59,383 nucleotides of DNA from Henriciella sp. (GTDB lineage Bacteria > Pseudomonadota > Alphaproteobacteria > Caulobacterales > Hyphomonadaceae): assembly GCA_012960415.1 (NCBI GenBank), contig DUBH01000066.1:7568-66950 (forward strand), read 5' to 3'. Below, piece after piece: positions 51,194 through 58,892 of the stretch. Each line of letters starts with the position of its first letter. The first letter of the stretch is position 1. A program made the translations under genes and the position numbers. The notes beneath the pieces were generated by a model, which was not told where the DNA came from, did no database searches, and saw only the letters and a program-made list of their open reading frames with translations.

Positions 51194-52369
51194 ATGACAT
51201 CAGGTAGAATGCTGGAGGGCGTGAGGGTCGTCGATATGACGAGCGTCGTGTTCGGCCCCTATGCGACCCAAATACTTGCTGACCTTGGCGCAGACGTCAT
51301 CAAGGTCGAACCACCGACGGGCGACGCCTTCCGCTATTCCGGAAAGCCTGCCCAGACCCGCGGGATGGCGCCAAGTTTCATGGCCCTTAACAAGGGCAAG
51401 CGCTCGGTCGTGCTCGACCTGAAAGCCGAAGAGGACCGCGCGGCGATGCGCGACCTTCTCGCGAGTGCAGACATCTTCATCCACAATGTTCGCAGTCAAG
51501 CGATCGAGAAGCTCGGCTTTTCTCGTGAGCAAACTAAAAAGATCAATAACGACCTGATCTACATTCACTGCGTCGGCTTTGCCGAAGGCGGTCCTTATTA
51601 TGGGCTGCAGGCCTATGATGATGTGATCCAGGCCGCGAGCGGCACTGCAACCCTGGCGGGGCGGGTCGATGGTTCCGGCGAGGCGCGCTACCTGCCCTCC
51701 CTGATCGCCGACAAGGTCGCTGGCCTGCACGGCGCGCAGGCTGCGATGGCCGCTTATATTCACAAGCTGCGCACTGGTGAGAGCCAGTTCGTAGAAGTGC
51801 CGATGTTCGAAGTGTTCACGAAGTTCATGCTTATGGAGCATCTGGCCGGTCTTACCTTCGATCCGCCCAACGCGCCTGTCTGCTATTTCCGGCAGATCGA
51901 CCCTGACCGCCAGCCATTCCAGACAAGCGACGGCTTCATCAGCATGGTGCCGTACACGCCGGAAGCATGGCGTCCGGTATTCGATGTTCTGGGAGAGCCG
52001 GAGTTTCTGGATAAGCCGGAATTCTCCACGCCGCGCGCTCTCTTCGAAAATCAGGCGCTCCTCTACCGGCGCACGGCGGAGATCACGCCGAGCCGAACAA
52101 CCGCTGAATGGACGCAGATGTTCAATGATGCGCGCATTCCCTGCATGCCGGTCCGGGACATGGCCGATATCCTCGAAGACCCCCATCTCAAGGCGACGGG
52201 CTTCTTCCAGCACACCCAGCATCCGAGTGAAGGGAACTGGTATGATATGAAGTCGCCAATTTCCTACTCGGCCTACAAGGCTTACGATGTCGCCCCGCCG
52301 CCTCGCCTTGGTGAGCATAGCGCCGATGTCGGCAGCATTCTGGCGGATTGGAAAGATCGGGATAGTTGA
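51194..52369 (+). CDS. CaiB/BaiF (class III) CoA-transferase
   Basis: A 391-residue family III CoA-transferase. Seen: the N-terminal GVRVVDMTSVVFGPYATQILADLGADVIKVEPP, the catalytic Asp in LQAYDDVIQAASG (142 or 143), and a C-terminal domain with IPCMPVRDMADILEDPHL. It moves CoA between an acyl-CoA donor and a carboxylic acid. Together with the hydratase and lyase it could activate a C5 dicarboxylate, as Ict does for itaconate. GGAG lies before the ATG. It is 140 bp after the hydratase gene and on the same strand. Confidence 0.87.
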   Translation: MTSGRMLEGVRVVDMTSVVFGPYATQILADLGADVIKVEPPTGDAFRYSGKPAQTRGMAPSFMALNKGKRSVVLDLKAEEDRAAMRDLLASADIFIHNVRSQAIEKLGFSREQTKKINNDLIYIHCVGFAEGGPYYGLQAYDDVIQAASGTATLAGRVDGSGEARYLPSLIADKVAGLHGAQAAMAAYIHKLRTGESQFVEVPMFEVFTKFMLMEHLAGLTFDPPNAPVCYFRQIDPDRQPFQTSDGFISMVPYTPEAWRPVFDVLGEPEFLDKPEFSTPRALFENQALLYRRTAEITPSRTTAEWTQMFNDARIPCMPVRDMADILEDPHLKATGFFQHTQHPSEGNWYDMKSPISYSAYKAYDVAPPPRLGEHSADVGSILADWKDRDS

Positions 52370-52434
52370 CCTGGCGCAGACTTGCTGCGACCTGCAGTCT
52401 TGTGCCGGGCTCGAGCGCTTGAAGGATCAGGATT

Positions 52435-53484
52435 ATGAAAAGCTACAAAGTCGTCGAATTTGGAAAACCGCTTGAGAAAGTGGAAGCCACACCGCCAGAG
52501 CCGAAAGGGACCGAAGTCCTGATCCGGATTGCGACCTGCGGTGTCTGCCACAGCGATATCCACCTGCATGACGGGTATTTCGACCTTGGTGGCGGCCGCA
52601 AGCTCGATATGGGGCGCAGCATGAAGCTGCCCCATACGCTCGGCCACGAGATCGTCGGTGAAGTCGTCGCTGCTGGTCCAGATGCCGGTGACGTGAAGCC
52701 AGGGTCCAAATGGCTCGTCTTTCCGTGGATCGGGTGCGGCGAGTGCGCACTCTGCAAGAATGGCGATGAGCATCTTTGCGGGCCGAACCAGGCGCTCGGT
52801 GTTTCGCGCGATGGCGGCTTCAGCGATCATGTCGTCGTGCCTCATCCGCGCTATCTCGTGGATTATGGAGATGTGCCTGATGCGGTGGCTTGCACCTATG
52901 CCTGCTCGGGCCTGACAGCGTTCAGCGCCCTGAAGAAGGCCGAGCATGTGTCGGACGCTGATCCGATCCTGATCGTCGGTGCCGGCGGCGTCGGCCAGTC
53001 AGCAATCGGCCTCTGCCAGTCGCTGCACGGCGTTGCCCCGATCGTCGCAGACATTGACCCGGCGAAACGCGAGCAGGCGCTGGCGCTAGGTGCTGGTGAA
53101 GCCGTGGACCCGTCTGACAAGAGCGCGCGCAAGGAATTGCTCCAGAAAACCGGCGGCGGCTTCGCGGCCGTGATCGACTTTGTCGGCGCAGCAAGCTCGA
53201 CGGAGTTCGGCATGTCGGTCCTGCGCAAGGGTGGCAAGATCGTTATCGTTGGCCTGTTCGGCGGTTCCATCGACCTTCCGCTCGCAACCGTGCCGATGAA
53301 GGCGATTACGATTTCAGGTTCCTATGTCGGCTCGCTCGCTGAGCTGGAGGAGCTCGCTGCGATCGGTCGCAAAGGCGGGATCCCGCAGATCTCCGTCTCG
53401 ACGCGTTCGCTGGATGAAGTTCAGGAAACTCTCGACCAGCTGCGCGAAGGCAAGATCGTAGGCCGCGCTGTGCTGCAGGCCTGA
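52435..53484 (+). CDS. Zinc-dependent alcohol dehydrogenase
   Basis: A 349-residue medium-chain dehydrogenase. Seen: catalytic zinc site CGVCHSD and GHEIVGEV, the structural zinc loop with four Cys (CGECALCKNGDEHLC), and the nucleotide-binding GAGGVGQSA. It oxidises an alcohol or reduces an aldehyde with NAD(P). Substrate unknown. It ends the plus-strand acyl-CoA cluster and is followed by a strong terminator. Confidence 0.88.
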   Translation: MKSYKVVEFGKPLEKVEATPPEPKGTEVLIRIATCGVCHSDIHLHDGYFDLGGGRKLDMGRSMKLPHTLGHEIVGEVVAAGPDAGDVKPGSKWLVFPWIGCGECALCKNGDEHLCGPNQALGVSRDGGFSDHVVVPHPRYLVDYGDVPDAVACTYACSGLTAFSALKKAEHVSDADPILIVGAGGVGQSAIGLCQSLHGVAPIVADIDPAKREQALALGAGEAVDPSDKSARKELLQKTGGGFAAVIDFVGAASSTEFGMSVLRKGGKIVIVGLFGGSIDLPLATVPMKAITISGSYVGSLAELEELAAIGRKGGIPQISVSTRSLDEVQETLDQLREGKIVGRAVLQA

Positions 53485-53522
53485 TCCCTCTCGGCGCAAG
53501 CGCCTCAACACGCCGACAAAAT

Positions 53523-53560
53523 AAAAGCCCACCCGGACGTGATGATCCGGGTGGGCTTTT
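53523..53560 (+). terminator. Strong intrinsic terminator after the alcohol dehydrogenase
   Basis: A perfect 15-bp stem AAAAGCCCACCCGGA / TCCGGGTGGGCTTTT with an 8-base loop. The T and A runs make it able to work in both directions. It closes the acyl-CoA cluster and isolates the PLP-enzyme gene downstream. Confidence 0.9.
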
Positions 53561-53636
53561 ATTGATGTGCCATGCATCCGCCAAAAAAAGCGCCTCGGCC
53601 ATTGCGGGCAGACTGCGAATGTGGAGAACCGACCCG

Positions 53637-54671
53637 ATGAGTTCAGCATCATCACTCCTCATCGATAACACTAAGCTGCATTCGCAGGACTGCCCCTTCG
53701 AGATCGGGAACACACCACTTCGACGGTTTCAGATCATCATTCAGGGATTACGTCACGAGATCTGTGTGAAGGATGAAAGTGCCAATGCGTTCGGCTCCAT
53801 AAAGGACCGCGTTGCCTGGTACATCCTCTCCAGTGAAATGGTGAAGAACCCGGGCGTCCGCCACTTCGTCGATGCGTCGTCCGGAAACTATGGCTATGCG
53901 CTGGCATCGATTGGCCGTGAACTCGGGCTCGACATTACCATCGTCAGCTCGCCATCCATCACAGCCTTCAATGCAGCGGGCATACGCGGCGCAGGCGCAA
54001 GGCTGGTCATCGCCGAAAGCGAGCATGGGGAAAGCTCAAACGCGGCAAGAATGCGCGTCGCGGCGCAAATCGCCGAAGAGACCGGCGCGTGTTTCCTGAA
54101 CCAGTATGAGAGCGGGTTGAACCCTGCCTGCCACCGCGTCTGGACTGCACCAGAAACACTTGAAGGCAATAGATTTGATGCGTGCTTCGTGAGTGCGTCT
54201 TCGGGTGGCACAGGCCGCGGATTTGCCGATTACCTCGCCGGGAGCGACTGTCGGACGCAGCTCATGCACGTCGAGCCGCCTGGCTCCAACGCGTTCCTCG
54301 ATGCCGAATCCAGTGAGCGCGGACCAAGTCTGCCGGGCTTTGGCAGCGGACGGAAATCAACCTTCTCCGCCGAACTCAAGGCGCCAGAGATGATCCGCAT
54401 TGAGGATGCTCACGCCGTTGCGGCATTCACGGTCTTGAGGGATATCTCTATCCTCCCCATCGGCCTCTCCAGCGTGGCGGTCGTGCTCGGCGCGATCGAG
54501 TGGCTGACGCGCCAGAGCGAACAACGCCGTGTCGTGTGCATGTGCGCCGACGGAAGCGAGCGTTACGCAGACGAGCTGGAAAGCCGTTACATCGCGGCAC
54601 TTGAGCCAGCGGCTATTCGGCAAATTCGCGAAGGCCTGCGCCCAGTTCTCGAAAAGCTGCGCCCTTGCTGA
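53637..54671 (+). CDS. PLP-dependent enzyme, cysteine synthase fold
   Basis: A 344-residue fold-type II PLP enzyme. Seen: the probable PLP Lys56 in GSIKDRVA, the substrate loop DASSGNYGYAL and the phosphate-binding SSGGTGRG. It resembles cysteine synthase and the 2,3-diaminopropionate-route enzyme SbnA more than threonine dehydratase, but the usual NPTGSxKDR reads NAFGSIKDR, so the substrate may differ. It has no normal cysteine-biosynthesis neighbours. The start at 53637 has GGAG 10 bases upstream. The next gene is a LuxR-type fusion on the same strand 142 bp later, which may be its regulator. Confidence 0.8.
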   Translation: MSSASSLLIDNTKLHSQDCPFEIGNTPLRRFQIIIQGLRHEICVKDESANAFGSIKDRVAWYILSSEMVKNPGVRHFVDASSGNYGYALASIGRELGLDITIVSSPSITAFNAAGIRGAGARLVIAESEHGESSNAARMRVAAQIAEETGACFLNQYESGLNPACHRVWTAPETLEGNRFDACFVSASSGGTGRGFADYLAGSDCRTQLMHVEPPGSNAFLDAESSERGPSLPGFGSGRKSTFSAELKAPEMIRIEDAHAVAAFTVLRDISILPIGLSSVAVVLGAIEWLTRQSEQRRVVCMCADGSERYADELESRYIAALEPAAIRQIREGLRPVLEKLRPC

Positions 54672-54777
54672 GCTGTTAAAGCCGGGCCGCGGAAAAGGCG
54701 CTTTGCGCAACGGGCAAGACGACAGCCACTGTGCAGATAATGCTCAGATCAAAGCAACGCGCCGCCGCAATTTTTTG

Positions 54778-54805
54778 AATAGACTGATATACGAAATTGT
54801 CTATT
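54778..54805. promoter_or_regulatory. Inverted repeat AATAGAC-N14-GTCTATT
   Basis: Perfect 7-bp arms (54778-54784 and 54799-54805) with centres 21 bp apart, two turns of the helix. It ends 8 bp before the start of the LuxR-type fusion gene and could be its own operator. The rest of 54672-54813 is AT-richer than its surroundings and holds no gene that I can see. Confidence 0.4.
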
Positions 54806-54813
54806 TACAGGTG

Positions 54814-56508
54814 ATGGACCGATCACTCCATGATGTGCTGGACGCAGCTTACGAGTTGCCGGAAGAACCAGAAGCGTTTGACCAGTTTTTGAGCGAAGCC
54901 AAACGCTATCTCTTCGGCGATGAGGCAGGAGCGGTTATTGCAGATCATGTCGCTGTTATTGAGGACGATGATCCGGCACTGGAGCGACATACGAACAGGC
55001 TCGACAGGCTGATCCACCGGCTGGTCAATTCCGAAGGTCGGACGATCACTCGGTTTCATGCCGTCCTGGACGTTTCATCTTCAGGTTCGGTTGTCGGCAA
55101 TGGCGCGGCTGAGCGGCTGTTCAGCTGCCATTTCCCGACGACACTGGATGCATTGCCGCTGGACCATGAGGCCTTGCGGTTCATTCGCGGCTATCTCTCA
55201 ACGATCCCCGTCACTCAAGCCGAGGATCAGGTGTTTCTCGCAACGATCGAGGCTGATGACACCCGATCATGTATGGCCTTGATCCAGCGTCCCGTCGCTG
55301 CCGACGGTCTGGCGCGTATTAGCGTATCCTACATCGACTGGTCAGAGCGACTGTTGAGCCGGATTGGCGCGGCCTTCGGCTTGACCTCGGCGGAAACGTC
55401 CGTACTGGCTGGGCACCTGCATAATCAGAGCCCCGGCGAAATTGCGGAAGAGCGGGGACGTTCTCTTGAGACGATCAAATCACAATCGAAGTCGATCCTG
55501 AGGAAGAGCGGCTGCGCGCGGATGAGCGACGTAATCCATATTGCCGCGAGCATCGCCTACCTGCTGCGCGAGATGCCTGACACCACAACGGAGAGTCCGG
55601 CGCCGCTGAGCTGGGAAACACCAAAGGACGGGCTCCAGTTCTGTCAGGTTCGAGGTGAGCGCCAGCTTGCCTGGTATCGAGTGGGAAGCGGGACACGCCC
55701 AGCGCTCTTCATTCACGGCCTCATTCAGGGGCCTTTCTTTTCAGATAAGTTTGTCCAGCTACTCGATGAGAATGACCTCTTCCTGATCTGCCCCTCGCGG
55801 CCAAGTTTTGGATATTCCCAGCCGAGTTCGACGCGGAAGAATTACAATCAGACCGTCGTAGAAGACTGCGTAGACCTGCTAAAGCATCTTGCGATCTCGT
55901 CCTTGCCTGTCATCGCGCACCAAGGCGGCTCCAGCCACGGTTTTCGTATTGCTAGAACGCTCGGAAGCGCTTGCTCCGGACTTGCCATCGTCGATGGCGG
56001 CGTGCCCGTGCATGACGAGGCGAGCCTTCGCTATATGGATAGCGGCTCGAGAATGATGGCGGCCGCAAACAGGCGATCGCCCAGCTTTCTGAAGATGCTG
56101 ACGCGGCTGGGTCTCACAACCTACCGTGTTCGTGGTATCGAGGCTTTCTTGCACGAACTTTACGGCAATTCGGCGCCCGATATGGTTGCACTCGAGGACG
56201 ATGAGATCGCTCACGTCGCTGCGAGAGGCATCTTTCACGTGACCGAGCAATCAGCCGAAATATGGGTCCGGGATGGCAATGCTGCGATGGAGGACTGGGA
56301 ACAAGACTTTGAAGCCTATGGCGGCGCGCAGGTCTGGCTTCTCGGAGAGAAAGCCAAGATTCTTGATCCATTTTGGGTCCAGAAGCGGCTTGAGCAATGC
56401 GATCCGGAGAAGGTCAACCTGTCCGTGATTACCAACGCAGGAAATACGCTGCTGTACACCTACCCAGATACCATCGTAGCCGAATTGGTCCGTCTCCACA
56501 GATCCTGA
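54814..56508 (+). CDS. LuxR-HTH / alpha-beta-hydrolase fusion regulator
   Basis: A 564-residue protein in three parts: an N-terminal region of unknown type (1-180), a LuxR-family HTH (about 188-250; LTSAETSVLAGHLHNQSPGEIAEERGRSLETIKSQ) and a C-terminal alpha/beta-hydrolase domain (about 285-564). The hydrolase keeps an oxyanion HG (301-302) and a GSSHG nucleophile elbow (Ser374), but where the catalytic His is expected the sequence reads NAGNTLLY (Asn544), so it may bind a ligand without turning it over. It is probably a one-component transcription factor; ligand and targets are unknown. The ATG at 54814 (or GTG at 54811) lacks a good ribosome binding site. An inverted repeat lies just upstream. 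Confidence 0.78.
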   Translation: MDRSLHDVLDAAYELPEEPEAFDQFLSEAKRYLFGDEAGAVIADHVAVIEDDDPALERHTNRLDRLIHRLVNSEGRTITRFHAVLDVSSSGSVVGNGAAERLFSCHFPTTLDALPLDHEALRFIRGYLSTIPVTQAEDQVFLATIEADDTRSCMALIQRPVAADGLARISVSYIDWSERLLSRIGAAFGLTSAETSVLAGHLHNQSPGEIAEERGRSLETIKSQSKSILRKSGCARMSDVIHIAASIAYLLREMPDTTTESPAPLSWETPKDGLQFCQVRGERQLAWYRVGSGTRPALFIHGLIQGPFFSDKFVQLLDENDLFLICPSRPSFGYSQPSSTRKNYNQTVVEDCVDLLKHLAISSLPVIAHQGGSSHGFRIARTLGSACSGLAIVDGGVPVHDEASLRYMDSGSRMMAAANRRSPSFLKMLTRLGLTTYRVRGIEAFLHELYGNSAPDMVALEDDEIAHVAARGIFHVTEQSAEIWVRDGNAAMEDWEQDFEAYGGAQVWLLGEKAKILDPFWVQKRLEQCDPEKVNLSVITNAGNTLLYTYPDTIVAELVRLHRS

Positions 56509-56571
56509 GATAGACATTCAGCTTTGCGCGTAAGCTCAGACGGCCACCGCTTTCATCCCTTTTGCACGAAA

Positions 56572-56599
56572 GCCAGCCCTGCCTCGGGGCAGGGCTGGC
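56572..56599 (-). terminator. Intrinsic terminator of the Sel1-like gene
   Basis: A perfect 12-bp stem GCCAGCCCTGCC / GGCAGGGCTGGC with loop TCGG. On the minus strand TTTCGTGC follows. It lies 34 bp after the minus-strand stop at 56634, in the 125-bp convergent gap with the LuxR-type fusion gene. Confidence 0.7.
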
Positions 56600-56633
56600 G
56601 ATTGGGCGACAAGTCGTTGGAATCAAACGTTTT

Positions 56634-58043
56634 CTAGTAGTCCGCACACTCCGGGCGCGTCGTAGAGAGACCATCTCGAGAGGTGATGGAGCTATTGCTG
56701 CAATAGCTGGGCTTCCAGTCTTTGAAGCTGTTGCCGAGCGCCTCGATCTGTTCGCCCAGAGTTGGTGTCCGCTGAATAGGCTGCACGGGGCGCTGGAGAT
56801 CAGCGATCATCTGCTCATTGCGGCGATCGATTTCAGCGTTCCGGGCGGCCCGGGCATCGAGTTCCTCGACGAAATCGCACCCTTGGGAGAAGCCGAGCGA
56901 ACACGATTTTGCGTACAGATGCCGATTGTGTCGATCGCCATCCAGCCAGAACGTATTGCTGGCATAGGTGTAGCAGGCCCAGCCATCGCCCGTGTCGCAA
57001 GCGGCTCTGGCATATTCAGTCGTCTTGGCATTCTCCGCGCCGAAACCTCGATAGGCTGCAACGGCTGCCATCGGGCAGTTGGCGTCTGACGGCTCGGCAT
57101 CACACGCCTGTTGATAGGCTGCGAAACTCTTCGCGTAATTTTCGTCCGTAAATGCAAGCTGACCTTCAATGGCACATGCGCCCATGTTTCCAAGCTCGCA
57201 TCCCTTCTGGGCCATTGTCCGGGCAGAGACGGGGTTCTTCTCGACACTATTAACGCCATGATGAAATGCTGAGGCAGCAAACTCGCAATTATTGGCATTG
57301 CCCATCTCGCATGAGCGATAGAGAGCGTGCTCGGCCTGCTCCGGTTCAGCTGGAACACCTTCGCCACCTCGCAGGAAATAGTAGGACATATAGCACCCGA
57401 AAGACACTTCTTCGGCATCGAAATAGGCGTCGTCACCGGGCTCTGAGATGCACGCGCGCCTGTATCCGATCAGAGACTTTTCGGCGTCTACCTGCACACC
57501 TTTTGGCGGACTAAACGGGCTGAACCACAGACCTTGGGCAAAGCACGCCGACGGTGAGCCACGCTCACATCCAATGGCGTAAGAGTTTCCGACATAATCA
57601 GGGTCGTAGGCAGCGTGATCTTCGTCATTGAATGTGATCGCGCCTGCAATGCAGGTGACCGGGTCACCATTAATGCAGCGCACGGCCATCGCCTCTTTGA
57701 AGACGCTGAGGGCGGCAGGCTCATCGACCGGCTTGTTGTCATCGCCGACAACCATTCCGGTTGCATACTCGCACATCTCCAGATTGCCATAGCGGCAGGC
57801 CTTGAGGAGATAGTAGCCCGTATAGGTGCGACTGACCGGGACACCATCGAGCCCCTTCAGGTGTTGATTGGCGAGGTTTTCGCAAGCTTGATAGCCGCCT
57901 TCCTGACCGCATTGCGCAATCCACTCCGGATTACCGCGGTCGGGCAGGCTGGCTGGCTCCATCGCCATCGCAGTCGGCACGATAACACCGTGCAAAGCAA
58001 CAACCGCTGCGACCGCTTTCCAGTGGCGGATAAAAGGCATCAT
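56634..58043 (-). CDS. Exported Cys-rich Sel1/TPR-like repeat protein
   Basis: A 469-residue protein with a signal peptide (AVAAVVALHGVIVPTAMA) and about nine helical repeats of Sel1 type. Most repeats carry a Cys pair about eight residues apart (for example ACRYGNLEMC, GCERGSPSAC, SCEMGNANNC, GCELGNMGAC, SCSLGFSQGC), as in Helicobacter cysteine-rich Hcp proteins, where such pairs form disulfides that staple each repeat. It is probably periplasmic. The C-terminal 80 residues are polar and not repeated. GGAG precedes the double ATG. Role unknown; Sel1 proteins often bind other proteins. Confidence 0.8.
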   Translation of the reverse strand: MMPFIRHWKAVAAVVALHGVIVPTAMAMEPASLPDRGNPEWIAQCGQEGGYQACENLANQHLKGLDGVPVSRTYTGYYLLKACRYGNLEMCEYATGMVVGDDNKPVDEPAALSVFKEAMAVRCINGDPVTCIAGAITFNDEDHAAYDPDYVGNSYAIGCERGSPSACFAQGLWFSPFSPPKGVQVDAEKSLIGYRRACISEPGDDAYFDAEEVSFGCYMSYYFLRGGEGVPAEPEQAEHALYRSCEMGNANNCEFAASAFHHGVNSVEKNPVSARTMAQKGCELGNMGACAIEGQLAFTDENYAKSFAAYQQACDAEPSDANCPMAAVAAYRGFGAENAKTTEYARAACDTGDGWACYTYASNTFWLDGDRHNRHLYAKSCSLGFSQGCDFVEELDARAARNAEIDRRNEQMIADLQRPVQPIQRTPTLGEQIEALGNSFKDWKPSYCSNSSITSRDGLSTTRPECADY

Positions 58044-58226
58044 CTACTCTCTCCATCAAATGAACGAAGAGTAGACCGCCTCCTTCTCTATACGCTTCAC
58101 CCCGGAGGGTGAAAACGCATCCCGAAGGTGCCGCAATCTGTAACGTTTCTGGGCATCCTGGCATCGCATGGCGCCGAAGCCACGCAATTGTCCGTTCGCG
58201 TCAGCCCAGATGCCGGCCGGAAATCC

Positions 58227-58342
58227 GAGACCAAAAGTCATGAAAAAGCCCGCCCGTGGCGGGTAATCCATAGCTGCCAGATCAGGCAACAAATTCAAAT
58301 TTGGGTGGCGGTGTTGTCGGACGAAGGCAAACTCGTCTCCGT
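58227..58342 (-). repeat. Approx. 117-bp repeat, copy A (with terminator hairpin)
   Basis: On the minus strand it starts GGAGACGAGTTTGCC, passes CGCCACCC and ends after a hairpin with TTTGGTCTC. Copy B at 58754-58872 has the same blocks in the same order and orientation. No protein is convincing in the bases 58044-58411 around it. Confidence 0.55.
58249..58263 (-). terminator. Terminator hairpin inside repeat A
   Basis: Stem CCCGCC / GGCGGG with a 3-base loop and, on the minus strand, CTTTTTCATGA after it. It lies 149 bp after the minus-strand stop of the gene remnant at 58412. Confidence 0.6.
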
Positions 58343-58411
58343 CAGTCGCCCAATGAGAGGATCGGGTAAATCGATCGTTTGACGGTCTTCCCTGACGGGC
58401 CGCAAGAAGCA

Positions 58412-58678
58412 TCACTCGCCAGAGGCGGCTTCTTGAGAGCGTCGCTTGGCCTTTTCGTTGAGCTCTTGAAATCCGCCAGCCATGAAAGAGGCCATGTGGG
58501 CCTTAACGGCTTCGAAGTGGAAATCGAAGAGTTCTGCGCCGTACGTCGTATTTGACGATTGCGCGCCAAGCACACCATAATTCTTCCAGCCTTCGCCGCC
58601 CTGGCTGTAGAGGTCGAGGTCTGTATCGAGGAAAGCGCGAAGCGCGCCTTCAACTGTCGGCTTGCAAGACGCACCACT
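58412..58678 (-). pseudogene. 5'-truncated gene remnant
   Basis: A frame with clear coding character (GC-rich third positions) ends at 58412 with TGA; it reads KPTVEGALRAFLDTDLDLYS, then GGEGWKNYGVLGAQSSNTTYG and a charged helical end ELNEKAKRRSQEA. No ATG, GTG or TTG exists in frame between this segment and an in-frame TGA at 58847, and that stretch runs through repeat B. I do not recognise the family. It looks like the last 83 or so residues of a lost gene. Confidence 0.45.
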
Positions 58679-58753
58679 TAGACATCTGGCGAAATTGCTG
58701 GGTAGAGAGTTCGGCGGGAATACCGCGGCTGAGCAGGGGGATCGTGGAAAACA

Positions 58754-58872
58754 GAGACCAAACGATATGAAAAGGCCCGCCAGTGGCGGGCGTTTCGGGA
58801 ATGTGGCAGATCCGGTCGTCGAATTCGGGGCTGGGTGGCGATGTCGTCAGACCAGTGCGAAGTCGTCTCTGT
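58754..58872 (-). repeat. Approx. 117-bp repeat, copy B (with terminator hairpin)
   Basis: On the minus strand: AGAGACGACTTCGCA, then CGACATCGCCACCC, a hairpin and TTTGGTCTC. It begins 20 bp after the Coq4-family stop. It matches copy A along its length, with several substitutions and small length differences; 527 bp separate the copies. Confidence 0.55.
58775..58791 (-). terminator. Terminator hairpin inside repeat B
   Basis: Stem GCCCGCC / GGCGGGC with a 3-base loop and CTTTTCATATC after it on the minus strand. It is well placed to end transcription of the Coq4-family gene about 100 bp upstream. Confidence 0.65.
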
Positions 58873-58892
58873 TCTTGAAGAAGCAAGAGCGG

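Noticed and set aside
58056-58415. A 119-codon minus-strand frame over repeat A
   Set aside because: It reads through a terminator hairpin, has no good ribosome binding site, and its similarity to the frame over repeat B is explained by the DNA repeat.
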